This document shows positions 56,047-64,000 of a stretch of 64,000 nt of DNA, piece by piece. The notes under the pieces are model-generated. The model was not told the DNA's origin. It worked only from the letters and a program-made list of their open reading frames with translations, and made no database searches. How positions within the stretch are numbered: position 1 is the stretch's first letter; the number at the start of each line of letters is the position of its first letter. Both the position numbers and the translations under genes were made by a program. The DNA is from Duganella alba (GTDB lineage: Bacteria; Pseudomonadota; Gammaproteobacteria; Burkholderiales; Burkholderiaceae_D): the NCBI RefSeq assembly GCF_009674495.1, contig NZ_WKJN01000005.1, forward strand, positions 1 through 64,000, given 5' to 3'.

Positions 56047-58902
56047 ATGATGCAACAATATACGTCCAACTCCTACCTGTTTGGTGGGAACGCCCCGTAC
56101 GTTGAAGAACTGTACGAAGCGTATCTGAACAACCCAGGCTCGGTCCCAGACAACTGGCGCGCCTACTTCGACGCCATGCAGCACGTGCCGGCCGTCGATG
56201 GTTCCAACAAACCGGACGTCGCCCACGCCTCCGTGATCGCCTCCTTCGCCGAACGCGCGAAAGCCGGCCCGATCCGTACCGTCACCGCCTCCGCCGACGC
56301 CGAAATGGGTCGCAAACGCGTCGCCGTCACGCAGCTGATCGCCGCCTACCGCTATCTGGGTTCGCGCTGGGCCAATCTGGACCCGCTGCAACGCCAGGAG
56401 CGTCCAAGCATTCCTGAACTGGAGCCAAGCTTCTACGGCTTCACCGATGCCGACATGGACACCGTGTTCAACGTCAGCAATACCTACTTTGGTCCAGAGA
56501 CCGCGACCCTTCGCGACCTGATCAACTTCCTGCGCGACACCTACACCCGTTCGATCGGCGCAGAGTACATGTACATCTCCGATCCGGCTGAAAAGCGCTG
56601 GCTGCAAGAGCGCCTGGAGTCGATCCGCTCGACCGCGAACTTCACCCCGGAAAAGAAAAAACACATCCTGGAGCGTCTGACCGCGGCCGAAGGCCTGGAG
56701 CGCTACCTCCACACCAAATACGTCGGCCAGAAGCGTTTCTCGCTGGAAGGCGGCGAAACCTTCATCGCCTCGATCGACGAGATCATCCAGCGCGCCGGTG
56801 AAAAAGGCGTGCAGGAAATCGTGATCGGCATGGCCCACCGCGGCCGTCTGAACGTGCTGGTCAACACCCTGGGCAAAGCGCCTAAAGACCTGTTCGAAGA
56901 ATTCGAAGGCAAGCACGGCGACGACCTGCCGGCTGGCGACGTCAAATACCACCAGGGCTTCTCGTCGGACATCTCGACCGTTGGCGGCCCGGTCCACCTG
57001 TCGCTGGCGTTCAACCCATCGCACCTGGAAATCGTCAACCCGGTGGTTGAAGGCTCGGTCAAAGCCCGTATGGATCGCCGCGGCGACCACGGCGGCAAGC
57101 AAGTGCTGCCGATCCTGGTGCACGGCGACGCCGCATTCGCCGGCCAGGGCGTCGTGATGGAAACCCTGAATCTGGCGCAAACCCGTGGCTACGGCACCGG
57201 CGGCACGGTGCACATCGTCATCAACAACCAGATCGGTTTCACCACCTCCGACCCACGCGACGCGCGTTCGACCATCTACTGCTCGGACGTCGTCAAGATG
57301 ATCGAAGCACCGGTGCTGCACGTGAACGCCGACGATCCTGAAGCCACCGTGCTGGCATCGCAAATCGCGATGGACTACCGCACCGAGTTCGGCAAGGACA
57401 TCGTGGTCGACATCATCTGCTTCCGCAAACTGGGCCACAACGAGCAGGACACCCCGGCGCTGACCCAGCCGCTGATGTACAAGAAAATCGGCCAGCACCC
57501 AGGCACCCGCAAGCTGTACGCGGACAAACTGGTGGCCCAGACCGTGATTCCAGCCGACGGCGGCGAACAGATGCAAACCGCTTACCGCGACGCCATGGAC
57601 GCCGGCAAGCACACCGTCGATCCGGTCATCTCCAACTTCAAGAACAAGTACGCGGTCGACTGGCTGCCGTTCCTGAACAAGAAGTGGACCGACGCCGCCG
57701 ACACCGCCGTGCCGCTGACCGAACTGAAACGTTTGGCCACCCGCATCACCACCGTGCCGGACGGCTTCAAGGTCCACTCGCTGGTCGAGAAGGTACTGGG
57801 CGACCGCGCCGCCATGGGCCGTGGTGAACTGAACCTGGACTGGGGCATGGGCGAACACCTGGGCTTCGCGTCGCTGGTGTCGTCGGGCTACGCCATCCGC
57901 CTGACCGGCCAGGATGCCGGCCGTGGCACCTTCACCCACCGTCACGCCGTGCTGCACGATCAGAACCGTGAGCGTTGGGACGCCGGCACCTACGTGCCGC
58001 TGCAAAACGTCGCGGAAGGCCAGGCGCCGTTCACCGTGATCGACTCGGTGCTGTCGGAAGAGGCAGTGCTGGGCTTCGAATACGGCTATTCGACCGCCGA
58101 ACCTAACACGCTGACCATCTGGGAAGCCCAGTTCGGCGACTTCGTCAACGGCGCGCAGGTCGTGATCGACCAGTTCATCAGCTCCGGCGAAGTGAAGTGG
58201 GGCCGCGCTTCGGGCCTGGTGATGCTGCTGCCACACGGCTACGAAGGCCAGGGTCCAGAGCACTCGTCGGCACGTCCAGAGCGTTTCCTGCAGCTGTGCG
58301 CAGACAACAACATGCAAGTGGTGCAGCCGACCACCGCGTCGCAGATCTTCCACGTGCTGCGTCGTCAGATGGTGCGTCAGTTCCGCAAGCCGCTGGTGGT
58401 CATGACGCCGAAATCGCTGCTGCGTAACAAGGACGCCGGTTCGCCGCTGTCGGAACTGGCCAAAGGCGCGTTCCAGACCGTGATCGGTGAAGTCGACGAG
58501 AAAATCGACGCCAAGAAAGTCAAACGCGTGATCGCCTGCTCGGGCAAGGTCTACTACGACCTGGTCAACGCGCGCAAAACCCGCGGCCAGACCGATACCG
58601 CCATCGTGCGTATCGAGCAGCTGTATCCGTTCCCGCACAAGGCCTTCGCTGCCGAACTGAAAAAGTTCCCGGCACTGGCCGAAGTGGTGTGGGCGCAGGA
58701 CGAGCCGCAGAATCAGGGCCCATGGTTCCAGATTCAGCACAACATCTTCGAGAGCCTGGAAGCTGGCCAACGTCTGGCATACGCCGGCCGCCCAGCTTCG
58801 GCATCGCCAGCCGTCGGTTACTACGACAAGCACTACGCTCAACAGAAAGAGCTGCTGGAAACCGCCTTCTCGAAGCTGAAGGGCTTCATCCTCACCAAGT
58901 AA
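56047..58902 (+). CDS. sucA: 2-oxoglutarate dehydrogenase E1 component
   Basis: The 951-residue thiamine-diphosphate enzyme decarboxylates 2-oxoglutarate and passes the succinyl group to E2. The N-terminal E2-binding segment (YLFGGNAPYVEELYEAYLNN), the ThDP-domain motifs GMAHRGRLNVLVNTLGK and RKLGHNEQDTPALTQPLMY, and the C-terminal LPHGYEGQGPEHSSARPERF are present. Length is standard. AAAGGTGAG precedes ATG 56047. First gene of the odh operon. Confidence 0.97.
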   Translation: MMQQYTSNSYLFGGNAPYVEELYEAYLNNPGSVPDNWRAYFDAMQHVPAVDGSNKPDVAHASVIASFAERAKAGPIRTVTASADAEMGRKRVAVTQLIAAYRYLGSRWANLDPLQRQERPSIPELEPSFYGFTDADMDTVFNVSNTYFGPETATLRDLINFLRDTYTRSIGAEYMYISDPAEKRWLQERLESIRSTANFTPEKKKHILERLTAAEGLERYLHTKYVGQKRFSLEGGETFIASIDEIIQRAGEKGVQEIVIGMAHRGRLNVLVNTLGKAPKDLFEEFEGKHGDDLPAGDVKYHQGFSSDISTVGGPVHLSLAFNPSHLEIVNPVVEGSVKARMDRRGDHGGKQVLPILVHGDAAFAGQGVVMETLNLAQTRGYGTGGTVHIVINNQIGFTTSDPRDARSTIYCSDVVKMIEAPVLHVNADDPEATVLASQIAMDYRTEFGKDIVVDIICFRKLGHNEQDTPALTQPLMYKKIGQHPGTRKLYADKLVAQTVIPADGGEQMQTAYRDAMDAGKHTVDPVISNFKNKYAVDWLPFLNKKWTDAADTAVPLTELKRLATRITTVPDGFKVHSLVEKVLGDRAAMGRGELNLDWGMGEHLGFASLVSSGYAIRLTGQDAGRGTFTHRHAVLHDQNRERWDAGTYVPLQNVAEGQAPFTVIDSVLSEEAVLGFEYGYSTAEPNTLTIWEAQFGDFVNGAQVVIDQFISSGEVKWGRASGLVMLLPHGYEGQGPEHSSARPERFLQLCADNNMQVVQPTTASQIFHVLRRQMVRQFRKPLVVMTPKSLLRNKDAGSPLSELAKGAFQTVIGEVDEKIDAKKVKRVIACSGKVYYDLVNARKTRGQTDTAIVRIEQLYPFPHKAFAAELKKFPALAEVVWAQDEPQNQGPWFQIQHNIFESLEAGQRLAYAGRPASASPAVGYYDKHYAQQKELLETAFSKLKGFILTK

Positions 58903-58918
58903 TCACACATTGAACGGA

Positions 58919-58945
58919 GCGCTCCGCTGCTACGCGGTGGAGCGC
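58919..58945. repeat. intercistronic hairpin between sucA and sucB
   Basis: The arms gcgctcc and ggagcgc frame a 13-base loop with partial inner pairing. There is no T-run, so it may protect the mRNA rather than end it. Confidence 0.5.
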
Positions 58946-58974
58946 CGCAAAAAACAAATAACGGAGTTTTTCAA

Positions 58975-60228
58975 ATGGCAAAAATCGAAGTCAAAGTTCC
59001 TCAGCTGTCGGAATCGGTCGCAGAAGCAACCATGCTGACGTGGCATAAAAAAGTTGGCGACGCCATCACCCGCGACGAAAACCTGATCGACATCGAAACC
59101 GATAAAGTGGTTCTGGAACTGCCAGCACCGGCCGCTGGCGTCCTGGTGGAAATCATCAAGGGCGACGGCAGCACCGTAGTGGCTGACGAAGTCATCGCCA
59201 TCATCGATACCGAAGGCAGCGCCGCTGCAGTCGCCGCGCCTGCCGCTGCCGCTGCCGCCCCAGCCGCCGCACCTGCCGCCGCCGCAGCACCAGCCGCCGC
59301 CACCGGTGGTTCGAAAGGCGACGTGGCCATGCCGGCCGCCGCCAAGATCCTGTCGGAAAAAGGCCTGAGCGCTGGCGACGTCGCCGGTTCGGGCAAGGAT
59401 GGCCGCGTGACCAAGGGCGACGCCCTGGCCGCCGGCGCCAAAGCACCAGCCGTTGCGCCACTGGCCGCGCCAGCCGCCAAGCCAGCCCTGGCACAAGTAG
59501 CCGCGCCAGCCGCCGCCAACCTGGGCGACCGTCCGGAAGAGCGCGTGCCGATGAGCCGCCTGCGCGCCCGTATCGCCGAGCGTCTGATCCAGTCGCAATC
59601 GACCAACGCCATCCTGACCACGTTCAATGAAGTGAACATGGCGCCAGTGATGGAGCTGCGCAACAAGTACAAAGACAAGTTCGAAAAAGAGCACGGCGTC
59701 AAGCTGGGCTTCATGTCGTTCTTCGTCAAGGCCGCTGTGGCAGCGCTGAAGAAATACCCGATCATCAACGCCTCGGTGGACGGCAACGACATCGTCTACC
59801 ACGGCTACTTCGACATCGGTATCGCTGTCGGTTCGCCACGTGGTCTGGTGGTGCCGATCCTGCGCAACGCCGACCAGATGTCGATCGCTGAAATCGAGAA
59901 GAAAATCGGCGAATTCGGCGCCAAAGCCAAGGAAGGCAAGCTGACCCTGGACGACCTGACCGGCGGCACCTTCTCGATCTCGAACGGCGGCACCTTCGGC
60001 TCCATGCTGTCGACCCCGATCATCAACCCACCGCAATCGGCGATCCTGGGCGTGCACGCGACCAAAGACCGCGCCGTGGTGGAAAACGGCCAGATCGTTA
60101 TTCGTCCGATGAACTACCTGGCGATGTCCTACGACCACCGCATCATCGACGGCCGCGAAGCCGTGCTGGGCCTGGTGGCCATGAAGGAAGCGCTGGAAGA
60201 TCCTGCACGTCTGCTGCTGGACCTGTAA
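58975..60228 (+). CDS. sucB: 2-oxoglutarate dehydrogenase E2 (dihydrolipoyl succinyltransferase)
   Basis: The 417-residue core enzyme has a lipoyl domain (lipoylated Lys44 in [10 protein letters not shown]), an Ala/Pro linker (about 83-108), a peripheral-subunit-binding domain ([20 protein letters not shown]), a second Ala-rich linker and the acyltransferase domain (about 185-417) with catalytic His388 and Asp392 in [12 protein letters not shown]. It transfers succinyl to CoA. Confidence 0.97.
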   Translation: MAKIEVKVPQLSESVAEATMLTWHKKVGDAITRDENLIDIETDKVVLELPAPAAGVLVEIIKGDGSTVVADEVIAIIDTEGSAAAVAAPAAAAAAPAAAPAAAAAPAAATGGSKGDVAMPAAAKILSEKGLSAGDVAGSGKDGRVTKGDALAAGAKAPAVAPLAAPAAKPALAQVAAPAAANLGDRPEERVPMSRLRARIAERLIQSQSTNAILTTFNEVNMAPVMELRNKYKDKFEKEHGVKLGFMSFFVKAAVAALKKYPIINASVDGNDIVYHGYFDIGIAVGSPRGLVVPILRNADQMSIAEIEKKIGEFGAKAKEGKLTLDDLTGGTFSISNGGTFGSMLSTPIINPPQSAILGVHATKDRAVVENGQIVIRPMNYLAMSYDHRIIDGREAVLGLVAMKEALEDPARLLLDL

Positions 60229-60283
60229 TTCTCGCGCGGCCCCCGGCCCGTGCGGGACGGGGGAATTCTCAAGAGGATCATGA

Positions 60284-60607
60284 ATGAGCGTTGCGGAAGA
60301 AATCAAACGTTTGCATGAGCTGCACCAGGCGGGCGCGCTGTCGGACGAAGAGTTCGCGGCCGCCAAGGCCCGCCTGCTGAACAACGGTCCTACCCCTGGC
60401 GACAGCGCCGACCTGTGGCGCCTGCGCCGCTCGCGCAGCGACCGCTGGCTCGGTGGCGTCTGCGGCGGCCTGGCCCGCGTCAGCGGCGTCGAGTCGTGGA
60501 TCTGGCGCCTGTTGTTCGTGCTGTTCGTCTGCACCTTTGGTTTCGGTCTCGCCATCTACATTCTGCTGTGGATCTTCGTTCCAGAAGACGAATTGATTGG
60601 AAATTAA
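60284..60607 (+). CDS. SHOCT-PspC fusion membrane protein
   Basis: The 107-residue protein starts with a SHOCT-like helix pair (EIKRLHELHQAGALSDEEFA, then AKARLL) and continues with a PspC domain: LWRLRRSRSDRWLGGVCGGL, SWIWRLLFVLFVCTFGFGLA and ILLWIFVPED, two membrane segments. PspC proteins are membrane stress sensors or anchors. It sits between sucB and lpdA (55 and 3 bp gaps), inside an enzyme operon where it has no obvious metabolic role. Whether this is a conserved arrangement cannot be judged from one window. Confidence 0.88.
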   Translation: MSVAEEIKRLHELHQAGALSDEEFAAAKARLLNNGPTPGDSADLWRLRRSRSDRWLGGVCGGLARVSGVESWIWRLLFVLFVCTFGFGLAIYILLWIFVPEDELIGN

Positions 60608-60610
60608 AAA

Positions 60611-62041
60611 ATGAGTAAACAATTTGACGTAGTAGTTATCGGCGCCGGTCCTGGCGGTTACATCGCCGCCATCCGCGCTGCACAGCTGGGTTTCTCGGTT
60701 GCTTGCGTGGACGCGTGGGAAAATGAAAAGGGCGGCCCGGCACCAGGCGGCACCTGCACCAACGTCGGCTGCATCCCGTCGAAAGCGCTGCTGCAATCGT
60801 CGGAACACTACGAGCACGCCGGCCACGCGTTCAAGGAGCACGGCATCGATGTTGCCGGCCTGTCGCTGAACCTGCCGCAAATGATCAAGCGCAAGGACAC
60901 CGTTGTGAAGCAAAACAACGACGGCATCCTGTTCCTGTTCAAGAAAAACAAAGTGACCTTCTTCCACGGCCGCGCTTCGTTCGCTGGCGCCGCCACCGCT
61001 GAAGGCTACCCGCTGGCCGTGTCGGCGCCTGCCAACGAAACCATCGTCGGCAAGCAAGTCATCGTCGCCACCGGTTCCAACGCCCGTGCACTGCCAGGCG
61101 CGGAATTCGACGAGAAACTGATTCTGTCGAACACCGGCGCGCTGACCATCGGCGACGTGCCGAAGCAGCTGGGCGTGATCGGCGCCGGCGTCATCGGCCT
61201 GGAAATGGGTTCGGTATGGCGTCGTCTGGGTGCTGAAGTGACCGTGCTGGAAGGTCTGCCGACCTTCCTGGGCGCCGTGGACGAGCAGATCGCCAAGGAA
61301 GCCAGCAAGCTGTTCACCAAGCAGGGCCTGAAGATCAACCTGGGCGTCAAGATCAACAAGGTCACCAAGGGCGACAACAACGTGACCGTTGAATTCGATA
61401 ACGCCAAGGGCGAAGCCAACACCGCCGTGTTCGACAAGCTGATCGTCTCGATCGGCCGTACCCCGAACACCGACGGCCTGGCCGCCGACAAAGTCGGTCT
61501 GGCGCTGGACGAGCGCGGCTTCGTGGCCGTCGACGGCGACTGCAAAACCAACCTGCCAGGCGTCTGGGCGATCGGCGACGTAGTACGCGGCCCGATGCTG
61601 GCGCACAAGGCGGAAGAAGAGGGCGTTGCCGTGGCCGAGCGTATCGCCGGTCAGCACGGTCACACCAACTTCAACACCATTCCTTGGGTGATCTACACCT
61701 CGCCGGAAATCGCCTGGGTCGGCAAAACCGAGCAGACGCTGAAAGCCGAAGGCGTGGCGTACAAGGCCGGCACCTTCCCATTCCTGGCGAACGGCCGCGC
61801 ACGCGCGCTGGGCGACACCTCGGGCATGGTCAAGTTCCTGGCCGATGCCAACACCGACGAAATCCTGGGCGTGCACATCATCGGCCCAATGGCGTCGGAG
61901 CTGATCTCGGAAGCCGTTGTCGCGATGGAGTTCAAGGCTTCGGCTGAAGACATCGCGCGCATCTGCCACGCTCACCCATCGCTGTCGGAAGCCACCAAAG
62001 AGGCAGCACTGGCGATCGACAAGCGTACGCTGAACTTCTAA
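60611..62041 (+). CDS. lpdA: dihydrolipoyl dehydrogenase (E3)
   Basis: The 476-residue flavoprotein reoxidises dihydrolipoamide using NAD+. FAD is bound by [19 protein letters not shown]; the redox disulphide is Cys49/Cys54 in [15 protein letters not shown]; the NAD motif is [14 protein letters not shown]; the dimer-interface His455/Glu460 pair is in [16 protein letters not shown] 60611 comes 3 bases after the PspC gene. A terminator follows. Confidence 0.97.
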   Translation: MSKQFDVVVIGAGPGGYIAAIRAAQLGFSVACVDAWENEKGGPAPGGTCTNVGCIPSKALLQSSEHYEHAGHAFKEHGIDVAGLSLNLPQMIKRKDTVVKQNNDGILFLFKKNKVTFFHGRASFAGAATAEGYPLAVSAPANETIVGKQVIVATGSNARALPGAEFDEKLILSNTGALTIGDVPKQLGVIGAGVIGLEMGSVWRRLGAEVTVLEGLPTFLGAVDEQIAKEASKLFTKQGLKINLGVKINKVTKGDNNVTVEFDNAKGEANTAVFDKLIVSIGRTPNTDGLAADKVGLALDERGFVAVDGDCKTNLPGVWAIGDVVRGPMLAHKAEEEGVAVAERIAGQHGHTNFNTIPWVIYTSPEIAWVGKTEQTLKAEGVAYKAGTFPFLANGRARALGDTSGMVKFLADANTDEILGVHIIGPMASELISEAVVAMEFKASAEDIARICHAHPSLSEATKEAALAIDKRTLNF

Positions 62042-62062
62042 GCTGGATTTGTAGTAGCTAGC

Positions 62063-62094
62063 AGGGCGGGCCAGCATGGCCCGCCGTTTTTATT
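62063..62094 (+). terminator. intrinsic terminator after lpdA
   Basis: An 8-bp stem (ggcgggcc/ggcccgcc) with loop agcat is followed by GTTTTTATTT, 23 bases after the lpdA stop. Confidence 0.87.
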
Positions 62095-62110
62095 TGCGCA
62101 GATTGAAACC

Positions 62111-63208
62111 ATGAACGTCGAAGAGTACTACCACCACGCGCTGGCTCAGCGCGACTACAAGGCTGATGAGGCGCAGCAGCGCGCGATCACCCGTTTGCAG
62201 CAGTGCTACGACGAGTGGCTGGCCTACAAGGGCCAGCGCTCCAGCACCTTCAAGCGCCTGATCAACCGCCCGGCCGTGCCGAAGGGCGTGTACATGTGGG
62301 GCGGCGTCGGTCGTGGCAAGTCCTTCCTGATGGACAGCTTCTACTCGGTGGTGCCTCTGGTGCGCAAGACGCGCCTGCACTTCCACGAATTCATGCGCGA
62401 CGTGCACCGTCAACTGGACGAGCTGCGCGGCGTGGCCGACCCGCTGGATGAAGTGGCCAAGCGCGTCGCCAAGAAATACCGGCTGATCTGCTTCGACGAG
62501 TTCCATATCTCGGACGTGGCCGACGCCATGATCATGTACAACCTGCTGAAGGCGCTGTTCGACAACGGCGTGTCCTTCATCATGACCTCGAATTACGATC
62601 CCAACCTGCTGTACCCGGACGGCCTGCACCGCGACCGCATCCTGCCCACCATCGCGCTGCTGTACGAGAAGATGGACGTGATGAACATCGACGCCGGCAT
62701 CGACTACCGCGGCCGCGCGCTGGAGCAGGTCGAGGCCTACTACACGCCGCTCAACGCGCAGACCGACAAGGCGCTGCGCGACGCCTACGCCAGCGTGGCG
62801 GAAACCGCCGACGAAGACCCGGTGATCCGCATCGAGGCGCGCGAAATCCGCGCGCTGCGCCGCGCCGGCACCATCATCTGGTTCGACTTCAACACCCTGT
62901 GCGGCGGTCCGCGCTCGCAGAACGATTACCTGGAAATCGCCAGCCGATTCCATACCGTGATATTGTCCGGTGTACCGATGATGTCCGCCGCCATGTCGTC
63001 CGAAGCGCGCCGTTTCACCTGGCTGATCGACGTGTTCTACGACCAGGGCGTGAAGCTGCTGATGTCGGCGGAAGTGGCGCCGGAAGAGCTGTACACCAAC
63101 GGCGCCATGGCCAATGAATTCCACCGCACCGTGTCGCGGATTGTCGAGATGCAGTCGCGCGAATACATGGACCGCGAACAGCGCGCCGCAGCCGCCTCGC
63201 TGTCGTAA
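62111..63208 (+). CDS. zapE: cell division ATPase ZapE (AFG1 family)
   Basis: A 365-residue AFG1/ZapE-type AAA+-like ATPase: Walker A GGVGRGKSFLMDSFY (Lys70), Walker B LICFDEFHISDVADAMI, sensor region FIMTSNYDPNLLYPDGLHR, and the C-terminal VPMMSAAMSSEARRFTWLID. The family acts with the Z-ring in E. coli and with mitochondrial protein quality control in eukaryotes. The 17-bp gap after the lpdA terminator implies its own promoter within that region, or read-through. Confidence 0.94.
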   Translation: MNVEEYYHHALAQRDYKADEAQQRAITRLQQCYDEWLAYKGQRSSTFKRLINRPAVPKGVYMWGGVGRGKSFLMDSFYSVVPLVRKTRLHFHEFMRDVHRQLDELRGVADPLDEVAKRVAKKYRLICFDEFHISDVADAMIMYNLLKALFDNGVSFIMTSNYDPNLLYPDGLHRDRILPTIALLYEKMDVMNIDAGIDYRGRALEQVEAYYTPLNAQTDKALRDAYASVAETADEDPVIRIEAREIRALRRAGTIIWFDFNTLCGGPRSQNDYLEIASRFHTVILSGVPMMSAAMSSEARRFTWLIDVFYDQGVKLLMSAEVAPEELYTNGAMANEFHRTVSRIVEMQSREYMDREQRAAAASLS

Positions 63209-63224
63209 GTCACAGGATCTGAAG

Positions 63225-63881
63225 ATGAAAGCAATTATCACTGTAGCGGCCATGCTGGCCGCGACCCTCGCCGCCGCCCAGGCCCAGAACGTTCAAACGG
63301 TGGCGCAGGCCGACGCCGCGCTGGTCAAGGTGGCGCAGGACCGTGCCGTCATCAATGACGAATACGCCGCCAGCGAGCGCGAATGCTCGACCAAGTTCTT
63401 CGTCAATAACTGCCTGGACAAGGCCAAGGAAAAGCGCCGCGTGGCGCTGGCCGATGCGCGCACGCGCGAGGTCGACGCCCAGCACTTCAAGCGTGCCGAC
63501 TCGGTCGCCAGGCGCGACGCCGACCTGGCCGAACGTGCCCGCAAGGATGCCGACGAGGCCGAACTGCGCGCGGCCCAGCCGCCGAAGCCGGCCAAGACCG
63601 AGCACGAGGAGCCGAAGCCGGCATCGGGCGTGCGCGTAGTCGATCGCGAAGCGCAGCACGACGCCAAGGTCCAGCGCCAGGAGCGCGAGGACGCCGCCAA
63701 CGCCGCCAAGCGCGCCGCCAATGTCGAGGCCTTCGAACGCAAGAAGGCCGAGTCGGTGCACCGCCAGGCCGAAGTCGCGCGCAAGAAAGCGGAAAACGAC
63801 GCCAAGGCCAAGCAGGCGGCCGAGCGCGCCGAAGCGGAAAAGAAAAAGGCTGCGGCCCAGCCTCCGGCGCCAGCGCAATAA
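63225..63881 (+). CDS. exported Ala/Lys/Glu-rich coiled-coil protein
   Basis: I do not recognise a named family. The 218-residue product has a signal peptide (MKAIITVAAMLAATLAAAQA), a short folded-looking part with two Cys (ECSTKFFVNNCLDKAKEKRR), and then a long charged, Ala-rich helix (about 70-210) expected to coil. It may be periplasmic. It starts 16 bp after zapE with AGGATCTGAAG upstream, so co-transcription is likely. Low complexity makes homology searches unreliable. Confidence 0.72.
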   Translation: MKAIITVAAMLAATLAAAQAQNVQTVAQADAALVKVAQDRAVINDEYAASERECSTKFFVNNCLDKAKEKRRVALADARTREVDAQHFKRADSVARRDADLAERARKDADEAELRAAQPPKPAKTEHEEPKPASGVRVVDREAQHDAKVQRQEREDAANAAKRAANVEAFERKKAESVHRQAEVARKKAENDAKAKQAAERAEAEKKKAAAQPPAPAQ

Positions 63882-64000
63882 TTACACGGCGCGGCGCATC
63901 TTCTCGACGGTGTAGGCGGGCGCCTGCTGCGGCGGCGCCACCAGTTTGATGATCGCCATCGAGCAGTTGTCGCCCTTGCCCTGCGCCCGTTCGGCGGCCT
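63882..64000 (-). CDS. PP2C-type protein phosphatase, C-terminal end (partial)
   Basis: Reading leftwards from the window edge the last 38 codons include GKGDNCSMAIIKLV, the metal-binding GDN motif near the end of PP2C/Stp1 phosphatases, then a short tail ending EKMRRAV. The rest of the gene lies outside. It ends directly beside the convergent coiled-coil gene with no space between stop codons. Confidence 0.6.
   Translation of the reverse strand, partial: AAERAQGKGDNCSMAIIKLVAPPQQAPAYTVEKMRRAV

Noticed and set aside
56002..58842. 946-codon open frame antisense to sucA
   Set aside because: Same kind of artefact; sucA is unambiguous.
58919..58945. Hairpin after sucA as a terminator
   Set aside because: There is no T-run, and sucB, PspC and lpdA downstream need the same transcript.

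Overview
The window looks like a chromosomal segment of a high-GC betaproteobacterium, most likely of the Oxalobacteraceae (Massilia/Duganella/Janthinobacterium type). I base this on the mdh-gntR-sdhCDAB-sdhE-gltA-odhAB-lpd order, a DUF2863 protein, and a cphA'/cphA pair next to DUF1854 and its ABC transporter. The genus assignment is inference, since no rRNA is present. I see no transposase, integrase, CRISPR array or clear prophage, and no gene-free stretch over 300 bases.

Layout. 1-950: an outward-running membrane sensor cut by the window edge. 1158-7666: an RND efflux operon (acrA-acrB-oprM) plus its probable TetR repressor, with a palindromic operator in the promoter. 7753-9290: a fumarylacetoacetase-fold hydrolase convergent with a sirtuin. 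9360-9436: tRNA-Pro(GGG), followed by a small Arc-like regulator and a TadG/TadE pair. 12342-21276: a beta-glucoside/beta-glucan locus with an orphan sugar-binding protein, a LacI regulator, an operon of GH5, GH1 and GH3 glycosidases and an MFS sugar permease. Two matching LacI-type operators tie it together. 21438-23006: oleate hydratase.

23347-31071 is a cyanophycin locus. The synthetases cphA' and cphA run rightwards, and an ABC exporter-like protein with a zinc ribbon plus a DUF1854 protein run leftwards. 31335-38800 holds a catalase with an OxyR-like site, a patatin phospholipase, a CoA-transferase, an M14 carboxypeptidase, a CYTH protein, a small membrane protein and DUF2863.

38953-62041 is a TCA-cycle supercluster. 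mdh, a CitE-like lyase, an MliC-like periplasmic protein and acnA run leftwards. A GntR regulator, sdhCDAB, sdhE and gltA run rightwards. An accessory block at 50626-55832 holds an ECF sigma factor, PilZ, a membrane protein, BlaI, an LRR-kinase, a metallo-beta-lactamase-fold protein and LysR. It separates gltA from the 2-oxoglutarate dehydrogenase operon (sucA-sucB-[SHOCT/PspC]-lpdA). The window ends with zapE, a secreted Ala/Lys-rich protein and the tail of a PP2C phosphatase.

Together the metabolic genes cover polysaccharide breakdown and glucose entry, full-cycle oxidation, and nitrogen/carbon storage as cyanophycin. The points most worth a second look are the cyanophycin accessory genes with a degenerate P-loop in CphA', the intrinsic terminator in the leader of the orphan binding-protein gene, the SHOCT-PspC gene inside the 2-oxoglutarate dehydrogenase operon, and a 16-bp perfect palindrome between mdh and gntR.
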